Source: Acinetobacter pittii ANC 4050 (GTDB taxonomy: Bacteria; Pseudomonadota; Gammaproteobacteria; Pseudomonadales; Moraxellaceae). From it: a DNA stretch of 64,000 nucleotides. Where the stretch lies: the NCBI RefSeq assembly GCF_000399685.1, contig NZ_KB976987.1, forward strand, positions 2,371,954 through 2,435,953, written 5' to 3'. Shown here one piece after another: positions 17,671 to 27,192 of the stretch (within the stretch, counting starts at the first letter, position 1; the number at the start of each line of letters is the position of its first letter). The position numbers were made by a program, and so were the translations under genes. Under the pieces are notes generated by a model. That model was not told where the DNA came from. It did not search any database and saw nothing but the letters and a program-made list of their open reading frames with translations.

Positions 17671-17724
17671 GCTAACGTCTAAACGAATTTGTTAAGGTAC
17701 ATTAAACCAATGTGAGGATTGATA

Positions 17725-17997
17725 ATGAAAAGCACAACTTATCTATTAACAAACGATGGAAAACGCATTGCAAAACGTCTGGTTAATCATTGGAAACACA
17801 AGTTCGAAGTACAAGAAACTGAACAAGACTTTAAAATCTTAATGCCTACAGCAACGATTACACTTGCACCAGAAACAGAGCAGTTAAATGTTGCTATTGA
17901 TAGCCAATTAGATGACCACGACCACTTAGAAAAAGTTGTCCTTGATCATCTAAACCGTATGGCTCAACAAGAATTTCAGGTGGAGTGGCAGCACTAA
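17725..17997 (+). CDS. DUF2218 domain-containing protein
   Basis: A 90-residue cytoplasmic protein (MKSTTYLLTNDGKRIAKRL). The DUF2218 pattern is recognisable: an N-terminal TxxG.R..KRL.NHW helix, a central FKILMPTATITL strand pair, and a C-terminal HLEKVVLDHLNRMAQQEFQVEW. The family's function is unknown; members often lie near siderophore or redox genes, which is not the case here. ATG 17725 has GAGG 7 nt upstream; a TTG six bases earlier is also in frame. It ends tail-to-tail against the S-formylglutathione hydrolase gene. Confidence 0.82.
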   Translation: MKSTTYLLTNDGKRIAKRLVNHWKHKFEVQETEQDFKILMPTATITLAPETEQLNVAIDSQLDDHDHLEKVVLDHLNRMAQQEFQVEWQH

Positions 17998-18843
17998 TTA
18001 GCCGCCGACCTTTTCTAACTGGATTGCATGAAACTGTAAGTGCTCATCCATAAAGGTTTGAATAAAGTAATAGCCATGGTCATAACCAGCATGTTGTCTT
18101 AAAGTTAAAGGCTGTCCCGCTTTTAAACATGCTTGCTTAAATTTTTCAGGGTGAAGTTGTTCATAAAATTGGTCATCTAAGCCCTGATCAACCAAAATTT
18201 CGTCAAATACTGCCCCATTTTTTGAGACCAACGCTGTGGCATCATGAGCCAACCAGCTTTCGCGGTCTGCACCCAAATAATGGCTAAAGGCTTTGTCTCC
18301 CCATGCACATTCAGTTGGTGCACAGATCGGAGCAAAAGCAGATACCGACTTAAACTTTTCTGGATATTTAAACGCTAAAGTTAATGCACCGTGACCACCC
18401 ATTGAGTGCCCAAAGATACCGACTTGTTGAGCGTTTACAGGAAAGCTTTTTAAAATGAGTGGGTATAACTCATCTATTAAATAACTTTCCATTTGATAAT
18501 GCTCAGACCAAGGTGCTTGTGTTGCATTAATATAAAAGCCCGCGCCTTGCCCAATATCCCAATGATCCCCTGCTGCGACTTGTTCTCCACGAGGAGAAGT
18601 ATCAGGTGTAATCAGTATGAGGCTTAGTTGTGCTGCCATATGCTGTGCATGCGCTTTTATGGCAAAGGTTTCTTCAGTACACGTTAAACCAGCTAAGTAA
18701 AATAAAGTTGAGCAAGCTTTACCTTCTAAAGCTGCCGGTGGCAAATAAACACCAAACTTAGCTGATCCTTTTAAATAAGAAGATTCAAATTGGTATATAC
18801 GCTGCTCGCCCTCAAAGCAGCGGTTTTTTTGCAGGAGTTGCAT
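17998..18843 (-). CDS. S-formylglutathione hydrolase
   Basis: A 281-residue alpha/beta-hydrolase of the esterase D family that releases formate from S-formylglutathione in formaldehyde detoxification. The nucleophile elbow is GHSMGGHGAL. LFYLAGLTCTEETF forms the oxyanion region, TSPRGEQV follows, and HAGYDHGYYFI supplies the catalytic His. The start at 18843 (MQLLQKNRCFEG) has AGAGG 9 nt upstream and falls 32 bp inside the end of the upstream C13 peptidase gene, suggesting co-transcription. The glutathione-dependent formaldehyde dehydrogenase is not in the window. Confidence 0.93.
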   Translation of the reverse strand: MQLLQKNRCFEGEQRIYQFESSYLKGSAKFGVYLPPAALEGKACSTLFYLAGLTCTEETFAIKAHAQHMAAQLSLILITPDTSPRGEQVAAGDHWDIGQGAGFYINATQAPWSEHYQMESYLIDELYPLILKSFPVNAQQVGIFGHSMGGHGALTLAFKYPEKFKSVSAFAPICAPTECAWGDKAFSHYLGADRESWLAHDATALVSKNGAVFDEILVDQGLDDQFYEQLHPEKFKQACLKAGQPLTLRQHAGYDHGYYFIQTFMDEHLQFHAIQLEKVGG

Positions 18844-20263
18844 CGTTTTTAGCCTCTGTTTTTGTTTGAGCAATATCTACACTACCCGTATTTTGTTGAG
18901 GAAATAGATATTTTTCCAACTGAGGTAGCATAAGTTCCATATTTTTACCGATCATCCACTGAGGCTCTGAAGGTTCAACACCTTGAGCCACTTCCCATTT
19001 GGTTACAGTTTGCTTAGCTGTGTTAAACGAATCTTTCATCGACGATTGCTCTCGCATCGCCAAATCAAAGAAAGCTCGACCAAAATAGGTATAGTCAGCT
19101 TCGTTATTACACCCAAAAGAAGTTTTATCAGCAGCTGAAGCAGTAATAATTAAAGTATCTGGAGACTGTAAAGCAGGAATAAAACTTCCTGAATAGCAGG
19201 CTGAGATCACAATTACACGCCAGCGAATACCAGATTTATCAAGTGTTTCTCGCAACCATTTCGGATCGACTTGTCCTAAATCTAGTGGTGCATTTTCAAT
19301 TTCAAAATGATTTTGTTCACCGTGTGAAGTCATATATAGAAATAGCACATCACTATCACGGTTCATTTGCTGGCCCATACGGCGTAGGGCTAACTCGATA
19401 CTTGTTTTAGATGCAATCGGAATTTCTGTGCGGGTGTCTGGATTATTGACCAGCATCATTGAACGCCCAATCGTTCCAAAGCGTGTATCAAACTGTTCTT
19501 TAATACGGACCACTTCCGATTTAAAAACGTCTTGATAACTATCGCCAGCAACACCTAAAAAATACCAATGACTCTTAGCAAGTTCACCATATTGGACTTG
19601 CTCCAAAGAATCATTTAATAGTTTACTTTGAGCATAAAAAGCATCTTCAGCAAACGTTGGAGCAGAATCTTCTACCTTCCAAATCGGTTGGTCTTTTACA
19701 GAAAGTTGCCACACCACCATCGTTGCAATAGTCGCAACCATAACCAGTGCACGTTCCCACCAAGGCCACTTGAGCTCACGTGAGAAAACCCAAATTACCG
19801 CTAAACTTTGCCATACAAACAAAGCTACAAATAAGCTCGGCAATATTCCGTTATAAATAGCATCGGGAATAAAGTTGAGATAACCGTTAGAACCTAAATA
19901 TTGAATTAAACATTGGATTAATAAGATATTAGTATCTAGAACCAACCACAATAAAGCAGGTACTAGCATTAAGCGAGGTTGATTGGTTCGCTGTGATAAG
20001 AAAATACCAACAATTAAGGCAATGAATGGCCAAAGTGCATAACCAATTAAACCTTGTGAATTGAAATCACCGATTTGACCCGCCACAAGCCAACTATAAA
20101 GAGAGTTGGTACACCCTCCTAAAATCCCCCAAACAATGAGCTGAAGGATAGATGGATGCACTATCTGTAAAGAACGTCTTGACCCCAAAAACAGCCACAT
20201 TCCGGCAATTTGGTTGCTTTTAAAATCATGCCAAAAGTTAATGGAGGGTTTAAGATCAATCAT
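18812..20263 (-). CDS. Membrane-anchored C13-family (legumain-like) cysteine peptidase
   Basis: A 483-residue protein. Residues about 35-185 contain five or six hydrophobic segments. The C-terminal domain (about 230-440) is caspase-like, with catalytic His in MTSHGEQ (about 314) and Cys in VISACYSGSF (about 356), each after a hydrophobic strand (VLFLY, RVIVI). This is the peptidase C13 pattern shared with legumain and GPI-transamidase Gpi8. The topology suggests a membrane-tethered protease; its side of the membrane and target are unknown. It overlaps the next gene by 32 bp. Confidence 0.82.
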   Translation of the reverse strand: MIDLKPSINFWHDFKSNQIAGMWLFLGSRRSLQIVHPSILQLIVWGILGGCTNSLYSWLVAGQIGDFNSQGLIGYALWPFIALIVGIFLSQRTNQPRLMLVPALLWLVLDTNILLIQCLIQYLGSNGYLNFIPDAIYNGILPSLFVALFVWQSLAVIWVFSRELKWPWWERALVMVATIATMVVWQLSVKDQPIWKVEDSAPTFAEDAFYAQSKLLNDSLEQVQYGELAKSHWYFLGVAGDSYQDVFKSEVVRIKEQFDTRFGTIGRSMMLVNNPDTRTEIPIASKTSIELALRRMGQQMNRDSDVLFLYMTSHGEQNHFEIENAPLDLGQVDPKWLRETLDKSGIRWRVIVISACYSGSFIPALQSPDTLIITASAADKTSFGCNNEADYTYFGRAFFDLAMREQSSMKDSFNTAKQTVTKWEVAQGVEPSEPQWMIGKNMELMLPQLEKYLFPQQNTGSVDIAQTKTEAKNDATPAKKPLL

Positions 20264-20399
20264 AGAAGGTTTTCAAAAATTTCGTTTTTGACAGGCATCT
20301 TAAGTGTATGCCTGCTAAGAATTTTAGCAATCATGCTTTTGAACTATATCACATATATTTGTGCATTATTCAAGCAATAAAACCTAACCTTACATAAGC

Positions 20400-21191
20400 C
20401 TACTGAAAATACGCATCAAAACGACAAGCATCTCCTTGCCATTGATGAGCTGGCTCTTGATTTGCCAAAAAAATAGCATGACGTGGCCGTTTAACAACTA
20501 CACGTTTAGCAACTTTCTGCGCCAAAACCAGCAAATTATCCCCTAAATCCATTTCACCATCTTCGGGTAAAAGAAGATGTAAAAGCTGCATCTGTTTTTT
20601 GACTTGAGCTTGTTTTTTGATGGCTTGGTGATTCTGGTCACGCTGCGGAAACATCGGATCTAAATACACCACATCAACCGTTTGGGCTTCCTGCTGTAAC
20701 TGTTGTAAATAAGTTGCAGAATCAGCAAAGATCAGTTGAATCCGATCCATAAACTGGCTTAAAAAACTATCTTGTTCAGCTTGTGCTTTTGCATCTTCAA
20801 GTAAGGTAAACAAAATTGGATGGCGTTCAACCAATTGTATTTGTGCGCCTAGATAAGCCATGAGCAAGCTATCGTGGCCTAAGCCTGCTGTAGCATCAAC
20901 AAGTATGGGTTTTTCACTTAACTGACAAGCACGGGCAATCATTTCTGATTTAAGACTTGCACGCTTTAAACGGGGAATTTCAGCTTTCCAGTCGGGCTGC
21001 ATTTTCATGCCGTTTGCAGATAGCCATAATCCATTTTCATCTACACACAGTGCCAACTCAGGATTTAAACGTAAAAAACGTGCATTCAGTTTTTCAACTA
21101 ACTGCAAATCGACAGTCACACCTCTAGAATAAAGCACAGCTTGGTAGTGCTGTGCTTGTTCTTGAAAATCAATTTCAAAATATATGTGCAT
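20400..21191 (-). CDS. rsmJ: 16S rRNA (guanine1516-N2)-methyltransferase RsmJ
   Basis: A 263-residue class I SAM methyltransferase. [19 protein letters not shown] is the SAM-binding motif I, LVERHP is motif II, and [11 protein letters not shown] is the catalytic DPMF motif diagnostic of RsmJ, which methylates G1516 of 16S rRNA. It begins 9 bp after the tsaB stop, so the two are almost surely one operon. Confidence 0.93.
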   Translation of the reverse strand: MHIYFEIDFQEQAQHYQAVLYSRGVTVDLQLVEKLNARFLRLNPELALCVDENGLWLSANGMKMQPDWKAEIPRLKRASLKSEMIARACQLSEKPILVDATAGLGHDSLLMAYLGAQIQLVERHPILFTLLEDAKAQAEQDSFLSQFMDRIQLIFADSATYLQQLQQEAQTVDVVYLDPMFPQRDQNHQAIKKQAQVKKQMQLLHLLLPEDGEMDLGDNLLVLAQKVAKRVVVKRPRHAIFLANQEPAHQWQGDACRFDAYFQ

Positions 21192-21200
21192 GATTAGCCT

Positions 21201-21866
21201 TTATTTTGCTTTACCCTGATCTGCTATTTTTTTCCATGCATCATCACGTAAATAAACTGGCAAAGCATGTTCGGCATCAACCCACTGCTTTTGCGATGCA
21301 TAAACACGTGCAATCGAAGCAATATCTTGTGCAGTTGCGGTGATTGTTTGATGCTCAGCATCAGCTTGAAGTAGTTTTGCGCCCGAACCAATTAAGCAAT
21401 GCTTTGCGTAAACAGCTGCTGGCTCATAGCCCATTAATTTTTCTTCATCAATACACTGCATGATACCTTGTTCATTTAGAACAAAACTTGCGATATAAAC
21501 TTCATTCATACGCGCATCAAGAACCGCAGTCACTTGTTCCAAACCTTCAAGTCGGTATGCCGCTTGAGCTAAAGCTTGTAAAGTAGAAACTGGAATGACT
21601 GGTAAATCTTGTGACCATGCCAATGCCTGAGTCACAGCTGCATTAATTCGGACACCACTAAAAGAACCTGGCCCACGGCTAAAGGCAATTGCATCTAAAC
21701 CAGCAACTTCAAGACCTGTTTCTTGTAGCCCCTGCTCAATCATGGGCAAAATGGTCTGGGTTTGTGCTTTCGCCCGCGTATCGAGTTGAAAAAACAGTTC
21801 TTGGGTTTCATCGACTAATGAAATAGAACACTGCTCATTTGCAGTTTCCAACGCCAGCAATTTCAT
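21201..21866 (-). CDS. tsaB: tRNA threonylcarbamoyladenosine biosynthesis protein TsaB
   Basis: A 222-residue ASKHA-fold protein (MKLLALETANEQCSISL, AFSRGPGSFSGVRINAAV) that forms the TsaBDE complex needed for t6A at position 37 of ANN-decoding tRNAs. It lacks the metal-binding His of TsaD, as expected. The start is ATG 21866 with AAGG upstream; an in-frame TTG at 21872 is less likely. rsmJ follows after 9 bp. Confidence 0.93.
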   Translation of the reverse strand: MKLLALETANEQCSISLVDETQELFFQLDTRAKAQTQTILPMIEQGLQETGLEVAGLDAIAFSRGPGSFSGVRINAAVTQALAWSQDLPVIPVSTLQALAQAAYRLEGLEQVTAVLDARMNEVYIASFVLNEQGIMQCIDEEKLMGYEPAAVYAKHCLIGSGAKLLQADAEHQTITATAQDIASIARVYASQKQWVDAEHALPVYLRDDAWKKIADQGKAK

Positions 21867-21952
21867 GCACAACCTTAGTATTAAATCAGATTAAAAACGA
21901 GGGTTATGATACCCCACTCGGCTCTGATAGGCGAGTTGTTCTCTCTCTAAAT

Positions 21953-21980
21953 AAAAATGCCAAGCTTGTGCTTGGCATAG
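21953..21980 (-). terminator. Rho-independent terminator after the gamma carbonic anhydrase gene
   Basis: ATGCCAAGC and GCTTGGCAT form a 9-bp perfect stem with a 4-nt loop. On the minus strand it is followed by TTTTATTT. It lies 20 bp after the stop at 22000. Confidence 0.82.
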
Positions 21981-21999
21981 AACATATCTTACTCAAATT

Positions 22000-22530
22000 T
22001 TAAAAGTGGAATTCTTTTAAATCTGCATAGTTCTTAAAGTGCTCTGCATAATGCAATGCACTCAATCGTATTTTTGCAGCGCCATCTTCATCTAAAGTTT
22101 TGACAATTTTGCCAGGTGAGCCCATCACCACTGAATTATCTGGAATCACCTTCCCTTCAGGAATTAAAGCATTAGCACCGATAATACAATTTTTACCAAT
22201 CACAGCCCGATTTAAAATTACGGCGTTCATACCAATCAAACTATTATCACCAATCGTACAACCATGCAGCATGACTTTATGACCGACCGTGACATATTCA
22301 CCAATATTTAACTCAAGTCCAGCATCGGTATGTAATACAGAATTTTCTTGAATATTAGAAAAATTACCAATTCGAACTACACAGTTATCAGCACGCACTA
22401 CCGCACCAAACCAAATACTGACCTGACGGCCTAGTTCTACCTGCCCAATAAGCGTTGCAGTTGGAGCAACCCAACCATCCCATGGCTCATGTAAGGCTTT
22501 TGGGTGCTGGCCTTGATAGCTATACATCAT
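22000..22530 (-). CDS. Gamma carbonic anhydrase family protein (left-handed beta-helix)
   Basis: A 176-residue hexapeptide-repeat protein (GKNCIIGANALIPEGKVIPDNSVVMG). Candidate zinc ligands are His in SVLHTD and in VGHKVMLHGC. The pattern fits the YrdA/PaaY/CaiE group. Real carbonic anhydrase activity is not assured in this group. It is 19 bp downstream of a Nudix gene on the same strand and probably co-transcribed. Tandem ATGs at 22530 and 22527 are both usable. Confidence 0.87.
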   Translation of the reverse strand: MMYSYQGQHPKALHEPWDGWVAPTATLIGQVELGRQVSIWFGAVVRADNCVVRIGNFSNIQENSVLHTDAGLELNIGEYVTVGHKVMLHGCTIGDNSLIGMNAVILNRAVIGKNCIIGANALIPEGKVIPDNSVVMGSPGKIVKTLDEDGAAKIRLSALHYAEHFKNYADLKEFHF

Positions 22531-22549
22531 AATTTATCAATCCTGATCT

Positions 22550-23167
22550 TTATTTTTTATGAGAAAACTTTGGCATTCCAAAGGTTGGTGAGTTAAGTAA
22601 AAATGGCCAATCTTTTTGATAGCCTAATCCATATTTAAACAGCGCAACCAACATACGAGCAGTTAAACCCCAGATAATTTCATTATCAATCTGTAGGCTC
22701 GGAAAATATAAAGACTGATGGGCATACCGTACTTCATAGGGTGTCGGACGCGTCTCGATAAGTTGCTGTAACGGGACAAAGAAAATTCGATCAATTTCGG
22801 TGGGCTGAGGTATTAAAGTCACCTCTGGAGGAATAAGCCCAACGATTGGTTTTACAGACAAACCGCTTCTTGCACGTTGCATCGGCAAATCACCTAACAA
22901 CTGTACATCAAACGGATTTAAAGCTGTCTCTTCCTGAGCTTCTCTTAACGCTACAACAATATTACTGGTATCACTAGGATCACGCTTTCCACCCGGAAAA
23001 GAAACTTCCCCCGCATGGTTGTTCATATGTATTGAACGGCGTGTAAGCAGTACCTTTGGATTATTCTCATTCGTAATTGCAATGAGTACTGCTGCTTGTG
23101 CTTCTTGTATGCGGGTGGAAAAGCGCAATCTTTGCTGTAACTTTTGTGTTAGCAAGTGCTCTTCCAT
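22550..23167 (-). CDS. CoA pyrophosphatase, Nudix family (NudL/Nudt7-like)
   Basis: A 205-residue Nudix hydrolase. The extended CoA-type signature LLTRRSIHMNNHAGEVSFPGG precedes the Nudix box, where GGKRDPSD leads into ALREAQEET. Family members split CoA or acyl-CoA into phosphopantetheine and 3',5'-ADP. ATG 23167 is preferred over an in-frame GTG at 23176; AGGTGAAAGG precedes it. It is divergent from a second Nudix gene 124 bp away. Confidence 0.88.
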   Translation of the reverse strand: MEEHLLTQKLQQRLRFSTRIQEAQAAVLIAITNENNPKVLLTRRSIHMNNHAGEVSFPGGKRDPSDTSNIVVALREAQEETALNPFDVQLLGDLPMQRARSGLSVKPIVGLIPPEVTLIPQPTEIDRIFFVPLQQLIETRPTPYEVRYAHQSLYFPSLQIDNEIIWGLTARMLVALFKYGLGYQKDWPFLLNSPTFGMPKFSHKK

Positions 23168-23290
23168 ACCTTTCACCTATTATTCTGTCTCTCTTTGCAT
23201 CATATCTGAAAATCAAACTTAGGGAATAGAGTTGATGCGTAAGTCTAAAAATTCAGTTATGCTGAGGCATCTCTATACTCGATGATAATT

Positions 23291-23839
23291 ATGAGTTTCT
23301 GTGTAGCGTGTGGGCATAAAACCGAACAAAAAATTCCTTTAGGTGATCATAAAGTACGCCGTGTTTGTACTCATTGTGGAAATATTCACTATGAAAATCC
23401 CAAAGTAATTTGCGGTGCCTTAGCGTTATGGGAAGACAAAGTATTACTCTGTCGTCGTGCGATTGAACCTCGTTATGGCTTGTGGACATTACCTGCTGGT
23501 TATATGGAATTGTTCGAAACCATGGAACAAGGCGCAGCACGTGAAACTCGTGAAGAAGCAGAAGCTGAGATAGAAATAGAACAACTCTACTGTATGTACA
23601 ATATTCCGCGTATTGGCCAAATTTATGTACTTTTCAAAGCGCAGCTGAAAGATGGCATTTTTGGTGCAGGTGAAGAAAGTATCGAGAGTCGTCTATTTGA
23701 AGAGCATGAAATCCCATGGGGAGAACTAGCCTTCCCTAGTGTCGAACATACCCTAAGACACTATTTTGAAGATCGTAAAAAACAAGTTTTCCCAACACAT
23801 CTTGAAACTTTAGGTACTCGTTTAGATCATACGGGTTAA
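23291..23839 (+). CDS. Zinc-ribbon Nudix hydrolase
   Basis: About 182 residues. The N-terminus has a four-Cys zinc ribbon (CVACGHKT and CTHCGNIHY), as in NudC-type enzymes. The Nudix box follows as GYMELFETMEQGAARETREEAE (G...REXXEE conserved). Domain order and length resemble small ADP-ribose or NADH pyrophosphatase-like Nudix proteins, but the NudC SQPWPFPxS motif is absent, so NADH is not predicted. ATG 23291 is chosen so that the zinc ribbon starts at residue 4; ATG 23282 is an alternative. No clear ribosome site is seen. Confidence 0.85.
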   Translation: MSFCVACGHKTEQKIPLGDHKVRRVCTHCGNIHYENPKVICGALALWEDKVLLCRRAIEPRYGLWTLPAGYMELFETMEQGAARETREEAEAEIEIEQLYCMYNIPRIGQIYVLFKAQLKDGIFGAGEESIESRLFEEHEIPWGELAFPSVEHTLRHYFEDRKKQVFPTHLETLGTRLDHTG

Positions 23840-23852
23840 TTAATTAGATAAT

Positions 23853-23881
23853 AAAAAAAGACCGCTAAGCGGTCTTTTTTT
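23853..23881. terminator. Bidirectional terminator between Nudix gene and filF
   Basis: AAAAAAAGACCGC and GCGGTCTTTTTTT form a long perfect stem with a 3-nt loop, 14 bp after the Nudix stop and 15 bp before the filF stop. A- and T-runs on both sides serve both convergent genes. Confidence 0.9.
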
Positions 23882-23895
23882 ATTTGTTTAATATT

Positions 23896-25899
23896 TTAAG
23901 ATTTAGTTTTAATTGCTTTACAAGCTGGAATAGACTGATCGGCAAGTTTAATTGACACGGTTCCAGTAATACGTTGTGCTAATGCTTTTTCTTCATCTGT
24001 TGGTGCAGGACTAATATCCTTAATATTATTATAGACAGCTTGATAGAAAGCATACAGATTAACCCAACGCGCAGTCTTGTTGTCATAATCACTTAAATTA
24101 ATACTACTACTGCTGTTTTGACCTGCTAATAGATTATAGAGGTTAATCTTAGCGCCACCCACTGAAATTGAGTCATCTATCTTATCTTCTGGGTCAGAAT
24201 CTGGTTTGATTACAGAGTTAAGTCCCATCAAAATCCCATTAAGGTTACCTAACTGAGGGTGTGATAAAATCATACGAACAGGAATAGAGCTATCATTTTC
24301 AGATGACTGCGTTCCTCCAGTAGTACCAAGTCTATATTGTTGTACTCCATTACTATCAATTAAGCTATTGTCTGCTACTGTTGCGCATTGACCAGACATA
24401 TCTGTTGCAGTTGCATTTGGTTTAATATCCGTACGAATATCTCCCTTTTCATTAACAACAATACCTAAATCGATAGGAGCTATCCCTGTCGTATCAAATC
24501 TGAATGTTAAGGTTGCATATAATGGGAAGACATAACGTTGACCAGAACTCACATTAGCTGCTGTCTTAAAGATTTCTTTTCCAAGATAACTAATTGGATT
24601 GGCTTTAATAATATCAAGTGAACCCTTATAGTTTTCTGTGCCTACTGTTTGTCGCCATAAACCATAATGCTGAATATTCCCTGTTGTTGAACGTGTTAAT
24701 TGCTTATAAAAACCTTCACTACCCGCAACAGCATAATCATTCATAAACTTACCTTGATAGATTTGCAAATCATTATTCACATTGCTATCAACGCTCAAAC
24801 GTAATGGCTGAGTCGATTGAATATCTTTTGAAATTGGGTTGAGCCAGCCATTTTGTTGGGTAGCAACCAGCATTTGCATTGGTTTTGCTTTGGTCCACAA
24901 TAAAACTGGTGGAGCAACACCAGTCACGTTTCCTTTATCATCTTTATAGAAAGTAGCATCACCGCGCCATTGCAGACCATATCCCATTGCATAACCTTCA
25001 CGGTCAGTCAGCATGAACATATTAGCCATCATATGACGTAAATTAGTGGTAGATTTATTAAAGCAATCTGTTAATGCCTGATTACAGCCATAAAAACCGA
25101 GTGGAAGCGGTGAACTTACAGGATCTGCAAATCCTGCATAAGTTGCTTCAGTTGCCTGGAATAATGCAGCATTTGCTAAGTTCGTTACTTGAACTACAAG
25201 TGCATAAGCTTGTGCATCAGACACTTTGCTTACATCTAACCAAGGTTTGAGAAGAGTTGCATATTGTCCATTTTTCCATTCTGTTGCGGTTATATCTTGT
25301 GTCAAACTCGTCAACAGGTTTTTCTTATCTTGAGTAAATTGGGTTGGTTGTAAATCTCCCACCACATTATCGCGACGTTCAACGCCAATACTTTGGAATA
25401 ACTTAACTAAAGCGATTGCCACTTTAATCGTTGGATCAGAACTACTCATTGAAGCTGGAGGTTGGCCAGTTAATGCTGTTGCCATGTCCAAAACTGTTAA
25501 ATGTGTTGTTCCGTATTTTCCTAATGTATCGAGTTTTATCGTACCTAACGCAATCTTGTGGGTATTACTACCTTGTAGATAAAGCGTAATTGTTTCATCA
25601 GATTTACTACTACTGATACTACAAGCACCACCAACCGAGTTACCCACCAATTTAGTAATATAATGCTGATTCGGTGATAAACTACAATCAAAATTCAATC
25701 CAGCAACTGGATAATTTAATTCAAAGTTTAAACAAGACTCATCTGAAATATTAGCAGCTTTACAATCCAAATTAGTGGTTGGAATCTCACCTCCACCCTG
25801 AGTAGGATCTTCATTAATTGTTGAGCCACCACCACCGCAACCATTTAATACAATTGCCAATGTGGATAATGCAAAAGGTAATAAAAAATTTTTACTCAT
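23896..25899 (-). CDS. filF: FilF, large exported lipoprotein of the fil locus
   Basis: About 667 residues. The lipobox LNGC (Cys about 21) followed by GGGGST marks a lipoprotein, probably in the outer membrane. The body has no enzymatic motif I recognise. It contains two or more Cys pairs (LDCKAAN, DESCLNFE, NQALTDCFNK) and many Asn/Thr/Tyr-rich beta segments. Three ATGs occur in a row; the third, at 25899, is best spaced from TAGGA. It is last in the fil gene order and ends at a strong terminator. Homologues are annotated as pilus assembly protein FilF and studied as a surface antigen; the biochemical role is unknown. Confidence 0.85.
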   Translation of the reverse strand: MSKNFLLPFALSTLAIVLNGCGGGGSTINEDPTQGGGEIPTTNLDCKAANISDESCLNFELNYPVAGLNFDCSLSPNQHYITKLVGNSVGGACSISSSKSDETITLYLQGSNTHKIALGTIKLDTLGKYGTTHLTVLDMATALTGQPPASMSSSDPTIKVAIALVKLFQSIGVERRDNVVGDLQPTQFTQDKKNLLTSLTQDITATEWKNGQYATLLKPWLDVSKVSDAQAYALVVQVTNLANAALFQATEATYAGFADPVSSPLPLGFYGCNQALTDCFNKSTTNLRHMMANMFMLTDREGYAMGYGLQWRGDATFYKDDKGNVTGVAPPVLLWTKAKPMQMLVATQQNGWLNPISKDIQSTQPLRLSVDSNVNNDLQIYQGKFMNDYAVAGSEGFYKQLTRSTTGNIQHYGLWRQTVGTENYKGSLDIIKANPISYLGKEIFKTAANVSSGQRYVFPLYATLTFRFDTTGIAPIDLGIVVNEKGDIRTDIKPNATATDMSGQCATVADNSLIDSNGVQQYRLGTTGGTQSSENDSSIPVRMILSHPQLGNLNGILMGLNSVIKPDSDPEDKIDDSISVGGAKINLYNLLAGQNSSSSINLSDYDNKTARWVNLYAFYQAVYNNIKDISPAPTDEEKALAQRITGTVSIKLADQSIPACKAIKTKS

Positions 25900-25917
25900 C
25901 ATCATTCCTATTTATTT

Positions 25918-27192
25918 TTAACGTAATACCGAAATTTTAATTTGTCCCTGATTAGATAGCTCTTGATCCGGCATATCTACAGCCGAAGATAAAGGCGTTA
26001 ACATAATATAATGTGTACGTTCTGGTACCTGTAAAACACCTGAAATTGAGGCATGTTGTAAAATCGTCGCAGGATAAGACTTACTTTTAAAACCGCTAGC
26101 ACCTTCCAAGACACAACCTTTTTCATCTAAGAAAACTGCAAGAGGCCAATAATATGTAGGCTTGTCATTTGTTGTAGCATAAGAAGCCACTTGTATATTC
26201 TTAATAGAAGAATCTATTTTTACGACTTCGTATTCAAACTTTTCTTTAAGAGGTTTTCTCGGCCATAACCCCACTTCTTTATTTTGGGTCAGTTTTTTAA
26301 TTGATTTTTTATAGCCATTAATAAAACACAAATCGTTTTCAAAAGTGCTTGCCAACTCTTTGTGCGATAGTCTCACATACGTAGGAGCTAATACCACAGA
26401 AGAGATCTGGTCTTCATGAGATCGATGTAATACGTTATCAAGGATAGATTGACCGACGCCTTTTTTACGCTCAATAGATTCAGTACGACCTAAACCGTCA
26501 GGCATAATATAAAAACGTTTTTTTCCTTCTAGATTAAACTCTTGATTCTCTAAATATTCGTTATTGACGTATTCCACACCATCAATTGTAGTGTACTTCG
26601 TCTCATCCTTTTTTGGTGCTACCGGTGTTGATGAAGTAACGACATTCTTAGACAAGGTTTGAACTGAATTCGATTCTACTTTTTCTTCAATCTTTTGTTG
26701 GGAAACAGAATCCTTGATTAATGTTTTTTCTTTACTAGTTTCTAAAGTGGACTTTTGATCAATAACTTCTGTTTTTTCTTTACTGAGTTTTGCTTGTTTT
26801 GAAACTGTAGATTGTTTATTTATCGAGATAGTTGGTGCAGTTGGTGCAGTTGGTGCAGTTGGTGCAGTTGGTGCAGTTGGTGCAGTTGGTGCAGTTGGTG
26901 CAGTATTGGAAGACTTTTTAATTAATTTAGGCAAGTCTTTTGATTTTAAAGATGTTTCTGGCAATACTTGTTGTTCTGGACGAGTCGCCTTTATCTCTGG
27001 ATGTGTTAATACTTTAGACGGTGCAACAGTTTGTTCCACCCTTTTACTCGGAACAATCATTGGTCGACCATCAGGACCAATAATCGTATAAAAACCGTCT
27101 GCGTAAGATACAGAAACACTTGCTATTGCAACAAAAAAAATCGCAATAGCAAATCTAGGTCGAGACATCCGTTTGCAATTTAATTTTACCAT
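25918..27192 (-). CDS. filE: FilE, repeat-containing periplasmic/surface protein
   Basis: About 424 residues with a signal peptide ([21 protein letters not shown]). A short [14 protein letters not shown] segment follows, then eight in-frame Ala-Pro-Thr repeats (about residues 97-120), then a Lys/Ser/Thr-rich linker and a C-terminal globular domain (about 210-424, ending [19 protein letters not shown]). The C-terminal domain distantly recalls MalM-like periplasmic proteins, but I am unsure. The start overlaps the filD stop as ATGGTAA, so translation is likely coupled. The repeat may span the peptidoglycan. Confidence 0.82.
   Translation of the reverse strand: MVKLNCKRMSRPRFAIAIFFVAIASVSVSYADGFYTIIGPDGRPMIVPSKRVEQTVAPSKVLTHPEIKATRPEQQVLPETSLKSKDLPKLIKKSSNTAPTAPTAPTAPTAPTAPTAPTAPTISINKQSTVSKQAKLSKEKTEVIDQKSTLETSKEKTLIKDSVSQQKIEEKVESNSVQTLSKNVVTSSTPVAPKKDETKYTTIDGVEYVNNEYLENQEFNLEGKKRFYIMPDGLGRTESIERKKGVGQSILDNVLHRSHEDQISSVVLAPTYVRLSHKELASTFENDLCFINGYKKSIKKLTQNKEVGLWPRKPLKEKFEYEVVKIDSSIKNIQVASYATTNDKPTYYWPLAVFLDEKGCVLEGASGFKSKSYPATILQHASISGVLQVPERTHYIMLTPLSSAVDMPDQELSNQGQIKISVLR
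26831..26902 (-). repeat. Eight tandem 9-bp repeats inside filE
   Basis: The plus-strand unit GTTGGTGCA occurs eight times without a mismatch (72 bp). It is read on the minus strand as Thr-Ala-Pro / Ala-Pro-Thr triplets. The period is a multiple of three, so slippage would change linker length without breaking the frame. Confidence 0.97.
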
